A stretch of 11,356 bases of DNA from an uncultured Bacteroidota bacterium (GTDB lineage: Bacteria; Bacteroidota; Bacteroidia; Chitinophagales; Chitinophagaceae), in contig CAMLGP010000034.1 of assembly GCA_946479535.1 (NCBI GenBank), positions 1-11,356 on the forward strand. The letters are read 5' to 3'. Position 1 is the stretch's first letter. Each line of letters starts with the position of its first letter. The translations under genes were made by a program, and so were the position numbers. This document shows, in pieces, positions 1 through 7,123 of the stretch. The notes under the pieces were generated by a model. That model did not search any database and had not been told where the DNA came from. It saw only the letters and a program-made list of their open reading frames with translations.

Positions 1-1
1 T

Positions 2-1285
2 CCGGGGATCTTATATGAAAATTATATGGATTATACAGATGATGCCTGCATGTGCCTGTTTACCAAAGGGCAGGGGGCACGTATGGAAACTGCTTTGACC
101 ACATTTCATCCTGGATATTTTACCTCAAATGGTGCAGAACCGGTAACATTATTTAGTCTGGATGCATCCATTAAAAAAATTATCGCTCCCACGCAACGGG
201 CATGTACAGCCAGTTTTGCACCTGTCATCAGGCTTCGCAATCGCGGAACGCAAACATTAATATCAGCAGCTATTCATGCCAGCATCGATAACGGGCCTGC
301 AACAATTACCCACTGGACAGGTTCACTTTCCAGTCTTGAGGAGACTAACGTATCACTTAATTCGATGAATGTATTGAGTGAAGGCAACCATGAAATAATA
401 GTGTTTGTGACATTACCTAATGGAGGCACAGACCAGCATACAGGCAATGACACCCAAATAGGTACATTCCAATATTATCCCACATTTTCAGGTGCATTTG
501 GTGAAGGGTTTGAAGGCAACAATTTCCCTTTAGCTGGCTGGGATATTATTAATTCCGATGATAGTACAACCTGGGAACGGATAACTGGTGTTTCAAAAAC
601 GGGCAATGCGGCTGTGGTGATGCATAATTGGAATTACACGCTCTATGGCCAGAAAGATTTTCTCCGATTGCCGGTTGTAACGCTGACTAATGCAGATTCA
701 GCTTTTCTCAGTTTTCAGATTGCTGCGGCTGTCCGGAGTAATTCTACGCCAGGGCATTGGTGGGACAGTTTACAGGTAATGGTAAGTACAGATTGCGGAG
801 CTACATACACCAGTCTTTATAAAAAATGGGGATCGTCACTCAGTACAAGAAGTACGCTCTCGCCATCTTCATTTATACCAGAAGCTTCAGAATGGCGGAA
901 AGATTCTGTTGATCTTTCCAGTTATATTAATGCGGGTCCAATACTTCTGGCCTTTGTGAATACCACAGCGAATGAGAATAATATTTACCTTGATGATATT
1001 ACTATTAAGAGTACCAGTATCAATCCGAATGTGGTATCACAAGGTTTTCTGGTTACTCCGAACCCGGCAACACATATCATTACTGTTCAGTTTTACCCCT
1101 ATCCGTCTAATTTAAAATCGATCGTTTTATATAATACTTCAGGGCAAAAGATAGCTGAACAACCGGCAAAGGCCAACGGTTCAGGTAGGTACAATTTTAA
1201 TATCAGCCCTTTTGCCAAGGGTGTATATTTTGTTCAGGCAGTTTTTGCTGATAGGAAACTTACAAGAAAAGTGATCAAGTTATAG
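2..1285 (+). CDS. M43-family (pappalysin/cytophagalysin-like) secreted metalloprotease, C-terminal part, T9SS cargo
   Basis: The reading frame is open to the left edge, so the 5' end is missing. The ATG at 26 lies inside the Met-turn and is not a start. Residue numbers count from that Met. NYMDYTDDACM followed by FTKGQ and RM (residues 1-20) is the Met-turn region typical of M43B zinc metallopeptidases. The zinc-binding HExxHxxGxxH must lie upstream. Residues ~45-150 look like a CARDB/Ig-like module (IIAPTQRACTASFAPVIRLRN). Residues ~157-330 resemble a choice-of-anchor J / MAM-like jelly roll, from GFEGNNFPLAGW to NNIYLDDITI. Residues ~340-419 form a type A T9SS sorting domain (FLVTPNPATHIITVQF, GVYFVQ, RKVIKL). 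By family knowledge, such proteins cross the outer membrane by T9SS and are released or anchored at the surface, where they cleave proteins. It converges on the next gene 28 bp away. The protease call is firm, but catalytic integrity cannot be judged. Confidence 0.85.
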   Translation, partial: PGILYENYMDYTDDACMCLFTKGQGARMETALTTFHPGYFTSNGAEPVTLFSLDASIKKIIAPTQRACTASFAPVIRLRNRGTQTLISAAIHASIDNGPATITHWTGSLSSLEETNVSLNSMNVLSEGNHEIIVFVTLPNGGTDQHTGNDTQIGTFQYYPTFSGAFGEGFEGNNFPLAGWDIINSDDSTTWERITGVSKTGNAAVVMHNWNYTLYGQKDFLRLPVVTLTNADSAFLSFQIAAAVRSNSTPGHWWDSLQVMVSTDCGATYTSLYKKWGSSLSTRSTLSPSSFIPEASEWRKDSVDLSSYINAGPILLAFVNTTANENNIYLDDITIKSTSINPNVVSQGFLVTPNPATHIITVQFYPYPSNLKSIVLYNTSGQKIAEQPAKANGSGRYNFNISPFAKGVYFVQAVFADRKLTRKVIKL

Positions 1286-1331
1286 AGTCTGTATGTAAAA
1301 GGCTTGTATTGATCTATTCTTTGATCACTTT
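1268..1331. terminator. Inverted repeat across two convergent 3' ends, possible bidirectional terminator
   Basis: An 11-bp perfect inverted repeat has arms AAAGTGATCAA (1268-1278) and TTGATCACTTT (1321-1331), with 42 nt between them. Both arms lie in coding sequence: each protein ends in K-V-I-K, and each arm encodes that tail plus the start of the next codon. The loop holds both stop codons and the 28-bp intergenic gap. The arms could pair in either transcript, but there is no clear T-tract and the loop is long. Termination is only one possible role, and shared ancestry of the sorting-domain tails could explain the symmetry. Confidence 0.35.
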
Positions 1332-3068
1332 AATTGTCTGCTGTAAAAATTTTCCGTGTAATTGCAATATGTAATTGCCCGGTGCAAGGCTTCCTGCATT
1401 TTCAGTTATGGCTGTGATGCCTGCGGAAACGGAATAGTATCCGGTTTTTACAACCCGGCCATTATTATCCAATATCTGCCATTTTACTTTATCACTATTG
1501 GCTGATTTAAAGGTTAGCTGTATCTCGTTTACTACCGGGTTGGTTTTAAGGATTGCTATATTACTGGTTTCATCTTCCTTCACTGCCAATTTCGCGGTTA
1601 TGGGAGGTGCAAACAGCGTATTTGCTACCCATATCTCAGTGCCATAGGCTGAAGTTGTAACAACTATGAAGATCTTTCCTGCGGATTCAAAGATCTGCTC
1701 AGGGTATGAACCTGCAGCTCCTGGTTGAATGTCCTGCACCATTGTTGTTCCTCCGGTTGTTCCATTGGTGGACCACAATTCCACTCCATTTGCTCCATCA
1801 TTCGCTCTGAAATATATTTTATCATTTACAAGAGTAAGCAATTCAGGATTTCCTCCTACTAGTGGATTTGGGTTAGTTTCTTTGAATAGAATGGTGCCTG
1901 CTGTTGTTCCACTGGACTTCCATAATTCTCTGCCATTTCCATTATCGGCAGAAAAGTAGAATTTATTTCCTAATACCGTTAATTCGGCGGGAGCACTCGA
2001 AAACCCGCGAAATCCTTCTGCCGGCGTTGATGTACCGCCAGTATAAATGTCTTTTATCATTACTGTTCCAGCTTCCGTTCCATCGCTCTTCCATAATTCC
2101 TGCCCATCTGGATAATACTTCGCTGAAAAATAAATATTCCTTTCCATGACAGTGAAATAATCCGGATAGCTGGAATTTCCAACCACACCAGCCCCACCAA
2201 CGCTCATGCTTCCCGGATTTATATCTTTAAGCATTACGGTGCCCGCCGTAGTTCCATCGCTCTTCCAAGGTTCATGGTCCATATATTCCTGCGCATCAAA
2301 AATCAGTGTTCCGTTAAAATCTGTCAACTTTCGTGGACTGCTTCCCGTAGGATGAAACATGAAGGTGTGTGTATTGATATCTTTAACCATTACTGTTCCA
2401 GCAGCGGTGCCATCAGTTTTCCAAAGCTCATCTCCATGCAGGCCTGGGGTAGTTCCGGGGCCATCCGAAGCAACAAAAAAGAGTGTGCTGCCAACTGTAG
2501 TAAAATAAGGAGATGAGTCATTGCTATTGCCTGATCCGGCATTTATATCCTTTATCATGACAGTACCGGCGGCAGTACCATCGGATTTCCAGAGCTCCCT
2601 GCCATTGATTCCGTTAGTGGCATAGAAATAGAGTACTCCATTATATATATAAAGACCTGAATATTCTGAACATCCGGATGCTGATCCCGGATTAATATCC
2701 TTTATCATTACCGTACCTGCAGGAGTGCCGTTTGATGACCAAAGCTCTACGCCATTTACACCATCAGAGGCAACGAAATAGAGCAGGTTATTAAATAGTA
2801 TACCGGAATTGGGATTGCCATCGGCAATGCCTGGATTGATATCCTTTACCAGTTTGGTAGAGGTTCCATTGCTTTTCCAGAGTTCAACTCCATGGGTTGG
2901 GTCATCGGCATAGAAATAAATAAAGCCATTAGCATCCTTCGCCATGATATGGGGGGAGCTATTGGTTGTGCCGGGATAAATATCTTTTAATAAGGTAAAG
3001 GTTTGAGCAGTTGCAAAATTGCAAATGATTAGCAGTACAAATAAAATTGGGTAAATAGTGCGGTTCAT
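1314..3068 (-). CDS. ELWxxDGT-repeat surface protein with T9SS sorting domain (long paralogue)
   Basis: The protein has 584 residues. Residues 1-21 are a signal peptide (hydrophobic ILFVLLIICNF, cleavage after ATA before QTF). Eight ELWKSDGT-AGT-KDINPG units follow, with the ELW-type motif at residues 62, 108, 158, 214, 266 (as EPW), 324, 381 and 430. A terminal half-unit EIW lies at 478. This matches the ELWxxDGT repeat family, whose function is not established. LLKDIYPG at 26-33 is the complementary half-unit, so the array may close as a propeller. Residues ~505-584 are a T9SS type A-like sorting domain (ILKTNPVVNEIQLTF, APGNYILQL, KVIKE), predicting export to the cell surface. The ATG at 3066-3068 directly precedes a good signal peptide. 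It is transcribed divergently from the TPR kinase 143 bp away and is a paralogue of the gene at 5962. No catalytic motif is recognised. Confidence 0.85.
   Translation of the reverse strand: MNRTIYPILFVLLIICNFATAQTFTLLKDIYPGTTNSSPHIMAKDANGFIYFYADDPTHGVELWKSNGTSTKLVKDINPGIADGNPNSGILFNNLLYFVASDGVNGVELWSSNGTPAGTVMIKDINPGSASGCSEYSGLYIYNGVLYFYATNGINGRELWKSDGTAAGTVMIKDINAGSGNSNDSSPYFTTVGSTLFFVASDGPGTTPGLHGDELWKTDGTAAGTVMVKDINTHTFMFHPTGSSPRKLTDFNGTLIFDAQEYMDHEPWKSDGTTAGTVMLKDINPGSMSVGGAGVVGNSSYPDYFTVMERNIYFSAKYYPDGQELWKSDGTEAGTVMIKDIYTGGTSTPAEGFRGFSSAPAELTVLGNKFYFSADNGNGRELWKSSGTTAGTILFKETNPNPLVGGNPELLTLVNDKIYFRANDGANGVELWSTNGTTGGTTMVQDIQPGAAGSYPEQIFESAGKIFIVVTTSAYGTEIWVANTLFAPPITAKLAVKEDETSNIAILKTNPVVNEIQLTFKSANSDKVKWQILDNNGRVVKTGYYSVSAGITAITENAGSLAPGNYILQLHGKFLQQTIKVIKE
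1623..2996 (-). repeat. Tandem ELWxxDGT repeat array, 9 units, irregular period
   Basis: Nine units can be counted if the N-terminal half (LLKDIYPG) and C-terminal half (EIWVANT) are joined. Distances between successive ELW motifs are 46, 50, 56, 52, 58, 57, 49 and 48 residues. The central units therefore carry insertions between the KDI-PG strand and the next YF-A-DG strand. The fifth unit is the most degenerate (DHEPWKSDGT). At DNA level the units are diverged but still share long similar stretches, for example the ATATCCTTTATCAT stretches at 2547 and 2696, so assembly or recombination errors are possible here. Confidence 0.85.
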
Positions 3069-3088
3069 GGTTTAATGGTTTGACCGAA

Positions 3089-3119
3089 CTAAAGTAGGCT
3101 AAAGGGCAAAGCAAGGAAA
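3089..3119 (-). promoter_or_regulatory. Candidate Bacteroidota-type promoter for the long ELWxxDGT gene
   Basis: On the minus strand TTTC (3119-3116) is followed after 19 nt by TACTTTAG (3096-3089). Against the Bacteroides consensus TTTG / TAnnTTTG this matches 3 of 4 and 5 of 6 fixed positions, with suitable spacing. It predicts a leader of about 15 nt before the ATG at 3068. Short degenerate motifs occur by chance, so this is a candidate only. Confidence 0.3.
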
Positions 3120-3152
3120 TAGCCTAATAGTAGTATTTTTTAATTAAGAAGA

Positions 3153-3182
3153 ATTGAGATTACCCGGTATGCAGTATCTTAT
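3153..3182 (+). promoter_or_regulatory. Weak candidate promoter for the kinase-regulator operon
   Basis: ATTG (3153-3156), 18 nt, then TATCTTAT (3175-3182) matches the Bacteroides TTTG / TAnnTTTG consensus at 3 of 4 and 4 of 6 fixed positions. It sits about 30 nt before the ATG at 3212, a sensible distance. The match is weak; nothing better was seen in the spacer on this strand. Confidence 0.2.
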
Positions 3183-3211
3183 TCCCTGCAATTAATTACT
3201 TAACTTCCTTT

Positions 3212-5215
3212 ATGCGTAGAGCACTTCTTCTTTTTTATCTCATTATTTACCTGGCTCTTTCTTCAAATGCTCAACAGAGCCTGGTGGATAGCCTGAATAA
3301 GGTCATTGCCGAAAATAAGGATGAGGCAGAAGTAATGCGTGCATATAATGATCTGGCTTATGAATATTCCCGGACAGATCTTGCCAAAACCAGGTCTATG
3401 CTGGCCGAAGCAATAGTAATCGGTAAAAGAATAAATAATCTTCGCCGGCTGAGTGGTTCGTATGCTCAACTTGTTTATGTTTTGCAGGATACAGGCAAGC
3501 CAGATAGTGCTGAATACTATCTTTCACTCGTTAAAAAATTAGCGGATCAGGCCCAGGCTCCAGAAAAAGACAAGATATTCGCTATCTATTATTCAACTTC
3601 TGCATTATATTTTAAAAAGATTGGTGATTATCAAAGATCCATACCGGCATTTGAGAAGGCAATTGCCTCTTATGATAAAGTGGCTGAAAAAGAATCAATA
3701 GCCGGCCAATCGCTCAACCTCGGGAATACTTATATCTCGATGGGCAATTTTCAGAAGGCAACAGATCTTCATCTTAAGGCACTTCGCATTTTCGAAGAAC
3801 TGCAAAGTAATAGAGGAATGTCATTCTGCTACCAGAGCCTGTGTACATCATTCATTCATCTCAAGCAGTATGAAAAAGCGCTATTATTTGCCAATAAATC
3901 AATTAAATTAAAGACTGCACTGGGTGATCAGCGCGGAATGGGAACAGCCGAAAGCGGATTAGGCGATATTTATTTTGGGAAAGGCGATCTGGACAAGGCC
4001 CTGCAGCATTATAACGCTGCCCTTAAGATTGCAAAAGATCAAAAGAACATTGGGGAGGAACATGGAAATTATTTCAATCTGGCCAAAGTTTATGCTGCTA
4101 AAAATGAATCACCCAAAGCCATCGAGTATTTTACGATTAGTAAACAACTGGCTGCAAAGATGCACGACAGCTCTGCTCTTGCTTCTATTGATGCGGAGAT
4201 GATTGCACTTGGAAAGCAGCCAGACAGTCTTTCTGATATAAAGCTAAAAGCGAGCCTTCAATTGTTCCAGGAAAGAGGAGATCTAAACAGGCAGGCGGAT
4301 AGTTATAAGAATATGGTAGATTTTTATACCAATACAAAACAATTTGCAAAGGCACTGGAATATAGTAAGCTGTATTATAAGATCGTGGACAGTATTCGTA
4401 ACAATGAGCTCCAATTGCAGACAGCCAAAATGACCGAACAATATAATCTGGAAAAGAAAGAACAGGAAATTGCCATATTAAAAAAGGACCAGCAATTAAG
4501 TGAGACCAGCCTGCAGAAGCAAAAATTGGTTCAATACACAATTATAGGATTAATACCCTTATTGGTGCTGGTTGGTTTCCTTGTGGTCAACCGGATCAAG
4601 CTGAGAAGCAAAATGAAACAGCTGGAATTACGTAATCAGATAGCGGCTGATCTGCATGATGAGGTTGGAAGTTCGCTAAGTAGTATTCATTTGCTGAGCC
4701 AGATGGCAAACCAGCAGGGGAGTGAAGCAAGTCATAAAGATATTTTGACAAGGATGAGCAATAATGCAAAGGAGACCATGGATAAAATGGGAGATATTGT
4801 TTGGATGATCAAGCATACCGATGCTGAAGGAACCAGCCTCAAACAAAGAATGGAGCGGTTTGCTTTTGAATTATGCGGAAGCAGGAATATAGAAGTGGTG
4901 CTTGACCTGGAAAATCTTGTAAAGGCTGAACTTTCCATGGAGCAGCGTAAGGGCATCTATCTTGTATTTAAAGAAGCGGTGAATAATGCGGTTAAATATT
5001 CAGGAGCGCAAAAGATAGGGGTGGAAGTAAAAGAAGAGGGGGGTAATCTTGTATTGAGGATCCAGGATAACGGGAAGGGCTTTGATCCCGACAAAATAAT
5101 AAAGGGTAACGGACTTGAAAATATGAACAACCGGGCCAGAGAGCTTGCGGGAGACCTGCAGGTCACTTCTGAATCAGGTTCAGGTACAACAATACAGCTT
5201 AAAGTACCGGCCTAA
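3212..5215 (+). CDS. TPR-domain sensor histidine kinase (HisKA_3 / NarX-type)
   Basis: The protein has 667 residues. Residues 1-20 are a signal peptide (LLLFYLIIYLALSSNA, cut before QQS). Residues ~25-400 are a periplasmic TPR region, with recognisable TPR helices at ~120-155 (YFKKIGDYQRSIPAFEKAI), ~167-195, ~206-235, ~247-275 and ~287-315. A coiled-coil-like stretch at ~400-437 leads to one membrane helix at ~441-460 (YTIIGLIPLLVLVGFLVVN). The HisKA_3 dimerisation helix contains ADLHDEVGSSLSSIH, with the likely phospho-acceptor His482. The HATPase_c domain has N box KEAVNNAVKYS (587-597), G1 DNGKGFD (619-625) and G2 GNGLENM (632-638). All key residues are present. By family knowledge it autophosphorylates and passes phosphate to a LuxR-type regulator, here encoded 58 bp downstream and probably co-transcribed. 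The ligand is unknown; TPRs suggest a protein or peptide partner. Confidence 0.92.
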   Translation: MRRALLLFYLIIYLALSSNAQQSLVDSLNKVIAENKDEAEVMRAYNDLAYEYSRTDLAKTRSMLAEAIVIGKRINNLRRLSGSYAQLVYVLQDTGKPDSAEYYLSLVKKLADQAQAPEKDKIFAIYYSTSALYFKKIGDYQRSIPAFEKAIASYDKVAEKESIAGQSLNLGNTYISMGNFQKATDLHLKALRIFEELQSNRGMSFCYQSLCTSFIHLKQYEKALLFANKSIKLKTALGDQRGMGTAESGLGDIYFGKGDLDKALQHYNAALKIAKDQKNIGEEHGNYFNLAKVYAAKNESPKAIEYFTISKQLAAKMHDSSALASIDAEMIALGKQPDSLSDIKLKASLQLFQERGDLNRQADSYKNMVDFYTNTKQFAKALEYSKLYYKIVDSIRNNELQLQTAKMTEQYNLEKKEQEIAILKKDQQLSETSLQKQKLVQYTIIGLIPLLVLVGFLVVNRIKLRSKMKQLELRNQIAADLHDEVGSSLSSIHLLSQMANQQGSEASHKDILTRMSNNAKETMDKMGDIVWMIKHTDAEGTSLKQRMERFAFELCGSRNIEVVLDLENLVKAELSMEQRKGIYLVFKEAVNNAVKYSGAQKIGVEVKEEGGNLVLRIQDNGKGFDPDKIIKGNGLENMNNRARELAGDLQVTSESGSGTTIQLKVPA

Positions 5216-5273
5216 CCCTATTTCGCTATTTTTTTTATAACTGATTTCATTCAATTTTACATAAATATACCAT

Positions 5274-5912
5274 TTGATAAGGGTCGCAATTTTTGAAGAC
5301 AATAAACATTTGAGAGAAACTTTCACGCTGTTGTTAAATAGTGCAGAAGGATTCAGCTGTTCAGGCGCATTTCCGAATTGCAAGGACATGTTGCAAAACA
5401 TTACTGCCAACCCCTGTGATGTGGTGCTGATGGACATTGAAATGCCTGGGATGAATGGAATTGAGGCTACCCAACTCATCAAAAAGCATCTTCCCAATAT
5501 ATTGGTACTGATCCAGACAGTTTTTTTTGAAGATGAATATATTTTCGACGCAATATGCGCAGGGGCTTCAGGTTATATCCTGAAAACAACTACACCGGAA
5601 GATTACCTGGAAGCGATCAGAAATGTACAATCTGGCGGATCCCCTATGACGCCAGGTATAGCCCGTAGGGTGCTGGAGTTATTCAAGACCAATCTGCGAC
5701 CTCAGCCTGCAAACAATGATTTTAATCTGACTCCCCAGGAAAAGAAAGTATTGCAGCTTTTAGTGGAAGGAAAAAGCTTTAAAATGATTGCTGCAGACCT
5801 TTATGTTGCGTTTGATACGGTAAAAGCCCATATCAGGAACATATATGCAAAGCTGCATGTTCATTCAGGTACGGAAGCTGTTGTTAAAGCAATTAAGAAC
5901 AGAATCGTTTAG
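5274..5912 (+). CDS. NarL/LuxR-family response regulator (TTG start)
   Basis: The protein has 212 residues. An N-terminal receiver domain (1-~120) has the acidic pair E8/D9 (IFEDN), phospho-acceptor Asp54 (VLMDIEMPGMNG), Thr82 and Lys104 (GYILKTT). A short linker leads to a LuxR-type HTH at ~150-212 (LTPQEKKVLQLLVEGKS, then FDTVKAHIRNIYAKLHVHS). Everything needed for phosphorylation-controlled DNA binding is present. The start must be TTG at 5274: an in-frame TAA lies at 5262-5264, no ATG lies between, and IRVAIFEDN is the normal beginning of this family. The kinase stop is 58 bp upstream with a T-rich run but no hairpin, so the two genes are a likely operon and cognate pair. The next gene follows after 49 bp with no terminator seen, so it may be co-transcribed. 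Targets are unknown. Confidence 0.92.
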   Translation: MIRVAIFEDNKHLRETFTLLLNSAEGFSCSGAFPNCKDMLQNITANPCDVVLMDIEMPGMNGIEATQLIKKHLPNILVLIQTVFFEDEYIFDAICAGASGYILKTTTPEDYLEAIRNVQSGGSPMTPGIARRVLELFKTNLRPQPANNDFNLTPQEKKVLQLLVEGKSFKMIAADLYVAFDTVKAHIRNIYAKLHVHSGTEAVVKAIKNRIV

Positions 5913-5961
5913 TCCGCCTAACATAGTCTAATTAATTCCCTAACCATAAATTTTAACGCTT

Positions 5962-7053
5962 ATGCGTAAGATATTCTTCGCAGCAGTAACTGTATTGTCT
6001 ATTGCCTTGACTGGTAAGTCCGTTTCCGGGCAAACTTTTTCCTTATTAAAAGATATAAATAGTGGAACAGGAGGAAGTGATCCGGATAAATATACTTCAC
6101 CAGTGGTCATGAATGGTATCGTATATTTTGTAGCAGATAATGGGATCAATGGAGATGAGTTATGGAAATCAGATGGTACTACTGCAGGGACAGTTATGGT
6201 TAAGGATATATATCCGGGTCTTCCAGCAAGCTTTCCCCAGTTATTGACGGTCATGAAAGGCGTATTGTATTTCCGTGCCAATGATGGCGGTCATGGCGTT
6301 GAGCTATGGAGAAGCGATGGAACAACTGCTGGTACAATTCAGGTAAAAGATATTTACCCGGGATTCAAAACCAGCAGTGATCCTACCAGCCTGACAGTAT
6401 TTGGGAACGCACTCTATTTTGCGGCAACCAATGGTGATACTAATGGCAAGGAATTATGGAAAACGGACGGTACAGGTGCAGGCACCGTTATGGTAAGGGA
6501 CATTTTCCCTGGTTTAAATGGCAGTTATCCCGACAATCTTCATATCTCCTTTAACAAACTATATTTTACAGCAAATAATGGCTTTAATGGACCTGAGTTA
6601 TGGACAAGTGATGGAACTTACGCGGGAACTAAAATGGTAAAAGAATTTGAGTCAGGAAGTATAGGATCAAGTCCATTTATATTCATAGAGTCCAATGATA
6701 AAATATTTGTAATAGCTACTACAAGCGCCAGAGGAAAAGAAATATGGGTATCTGCCACTATTGCTCCGCCGCCACCAGTAGTTCAGGTAATAAATGAGAT
6801 TAAGCCAGCAATCAGTCTTTTCCCAAATCCTGTCAGAAATGAGATTAAGGTTTTTGTTACAACAGCAAAAAAAGAAAAGGTGAACTGGCAGTTAACTGAC
6901 AATAATGGACGGATAATAAAAGCCGGGAATAGCAATCTTTCTACAGGAATTAATAGTATAACAATAAACGTAGCCGATGTTACTGCAGGCAGCTATATGG
7001 TAAACCTGGCGGGCGAACAGCTGAAACAGACTATATCCGTTATTAAAGAGTAA
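5962..7053 (+). CDS. ELWxxDGT-repeat surface protein with T9SS sorting domain (short paralogue)
   Basis: The protein has 363 residues. Residues 1-23 are a signal peptide (IFFAAVTVLSIALTGKSVSG, cut before QTF). Four full ELWxxDGT units have ELW at 66, 114, 164 and 212, with a terminal EIW half-unit at 260 and the matching LLKDINSG half-unit at 28-35. A short Pro-rich linker (APPPPVVQV) leads to a T9SS sorting domain at ~284-363 (SLFPNPVRNEIKVF, AGSYMVNLAG, VIKE). Mature N-termini of this and the 1314-3068 protein are nearly the same (QTFSLLKDI versus QTFTLLKDI), and the sorting domains align along their length (KVNWQLTDNNGR versus KVKWQILDNNGR), so the two are clear paralogues. The ATG at 5962 is chosen because it begins the signal peptide. 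It lies 49 bp after the response regulator on the same strand and may be read from the same message. Molecular function is unknown; a surface propeller that binds a ligand is a reasonable guess. Confidence 0.87.
   Translation: MRKIFFAAVTVLSIALTGKSVSGQTFSLLKDINSGTGGSDPDKYTSPVVMNGIVYFVADNGINGDELWKSDGTTAGTVMVKDIYPGLPASFPQLLTVMKGVLYFRANDGGHGVELWRSDGTTAGTIQVKDIYPGFKTSSDPTSLTVFGNALYFAATNGDTNGKELWKTDGTGAGTVMVRDIFPGLNGSYPDNLHISFNKLYFTANNGFNGPELWTSDGTYAGTKMVKEFESGSIGSSPFIFIESNDKIFVIATTSARGKEIWVSATIAPPPPVVQVINEIKPAISLFPNPVRNEIKVFVTTAKKEKVNWQLTDNNGRIIKAGNSNLSTGINSITINVADVTAGSYMVNLAGEQLKQTISVIKE
6034..6753 (+). repeat. Tandem ELWxxDGT repeat array, 5 units, regular ~48-residue period
   Basis: ELW/EIW motifs lie at residues 66, 114, 164, 212 and 260, giving spacings of 48, 50, 48 and 48. 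The consensus read from this protein is ELWKSDGTTAGTVMVKDIYPG-like (described in two halves: ELWKSDGT and AGTVMVKDIYPG), then a variable stretch, then LTVFGN-LYFAA-NG-NG. The array begins with a KDI half and ends with an EIW half, which together make a fifth unit. Confidence 0.88.
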
Positions 7054-7054
7054 A

Positions 7055-7086
7055 GGATAGCGTCTCCTTTAACAGGTTAGCTATCC
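7055..7086 (+). terminator. Stem-loop directly after the short ELWxxDGT gene
   Basis: Arms GGATAGC (7055-7061) and GCTATCC (7080-7086) are a perfect 7-bp inverted repeat with an 18-nt loop, starting one base after the TAA at 7051-7053. Only GTTTG follows, so it is a weak terminator alone. It may act with the second stem-loop at 7094-7122. Confidence 0.4.
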
Positions 7087-7093
7087 GTTTGCA

Positions 7094-7122
7094 AAGGAAT
7101 ATCTTGACGAGAGATATTCCTT
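7094..7122. terminator. Likely bidirectional terminator between convergent genes
   Basis: Arms AAGGAATATC (7094-7103) and GATATTCCTT (7113-7122) pair perfectly over 10 bp around a 9-nt loop that can add one A-T pair. It lies exactly between the 3' end of the short ELWxxDGT gene (7053, +) and the stop of the lipoprotein gene (7124, -). T residues follow on both strands but runs are short. Position and symmetry support shared transcription termination. Confidence 0.6.
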
Positions 7123-7123
7123 A

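Larger units (their letters stand above)
3069..3211. promoter_or_regulatory. Divergent regulatory region between the ELWxxDGT gene and the TPR kinase
   Basis: This 143-bp AT-rich spacer must hold promoters for both flanking genes. It contains a 7-bp inverted repeat, TAGGCTA (3095-3101) and TAGCCTA (3120-3126), 25 bp apart start to start. The arms overlap or abut a candidate minus-strand promoter (3089-3119) and could be an operator. GCCTAA followed by TAGT and TAATTAA recurs in looser form upstream of the second ELWxxDGT gene (5916-5936). No Shine-Dalgarno sequence is evident before either start, as is usual in Bacteroidota. Binding by the neighbouring regulator is inference. Confidence 0.4.

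Noticed and set aside
26..28. ATG at 26 as the start of the protease gene
   Set aside because: The frame is open upstream to the edge, and this Met is the conserved Met-turn residue of M43 peptidases, deep inside the protein.
1623..2996. Regularly spaced similar DNA segments that might suggest a CRISPR or intergenic repeat array
   Set aside because: The period is about 140-175 bp, the copies are diverged, and they keep one open frame; they encode ELWxxDGT protein repeats.
4185..4541. 118-codon minus-strand frame inside the TPR kinase
   Set aside because: It lies wholly within a well-supported coding gene, is rich in Cys, Tyr and Pro, and has no domain or promoter context.
5940..6281. Minus-strand 113-codon frame with repeated TVPAVVPSDFHNS-like segments
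   Set aside because: It is the antisense of the ELWxxDGT units. The same peptide pattern appears in a plus-strand frame opposite the other array (1729-1959), as expected for shadow frames of repeats.
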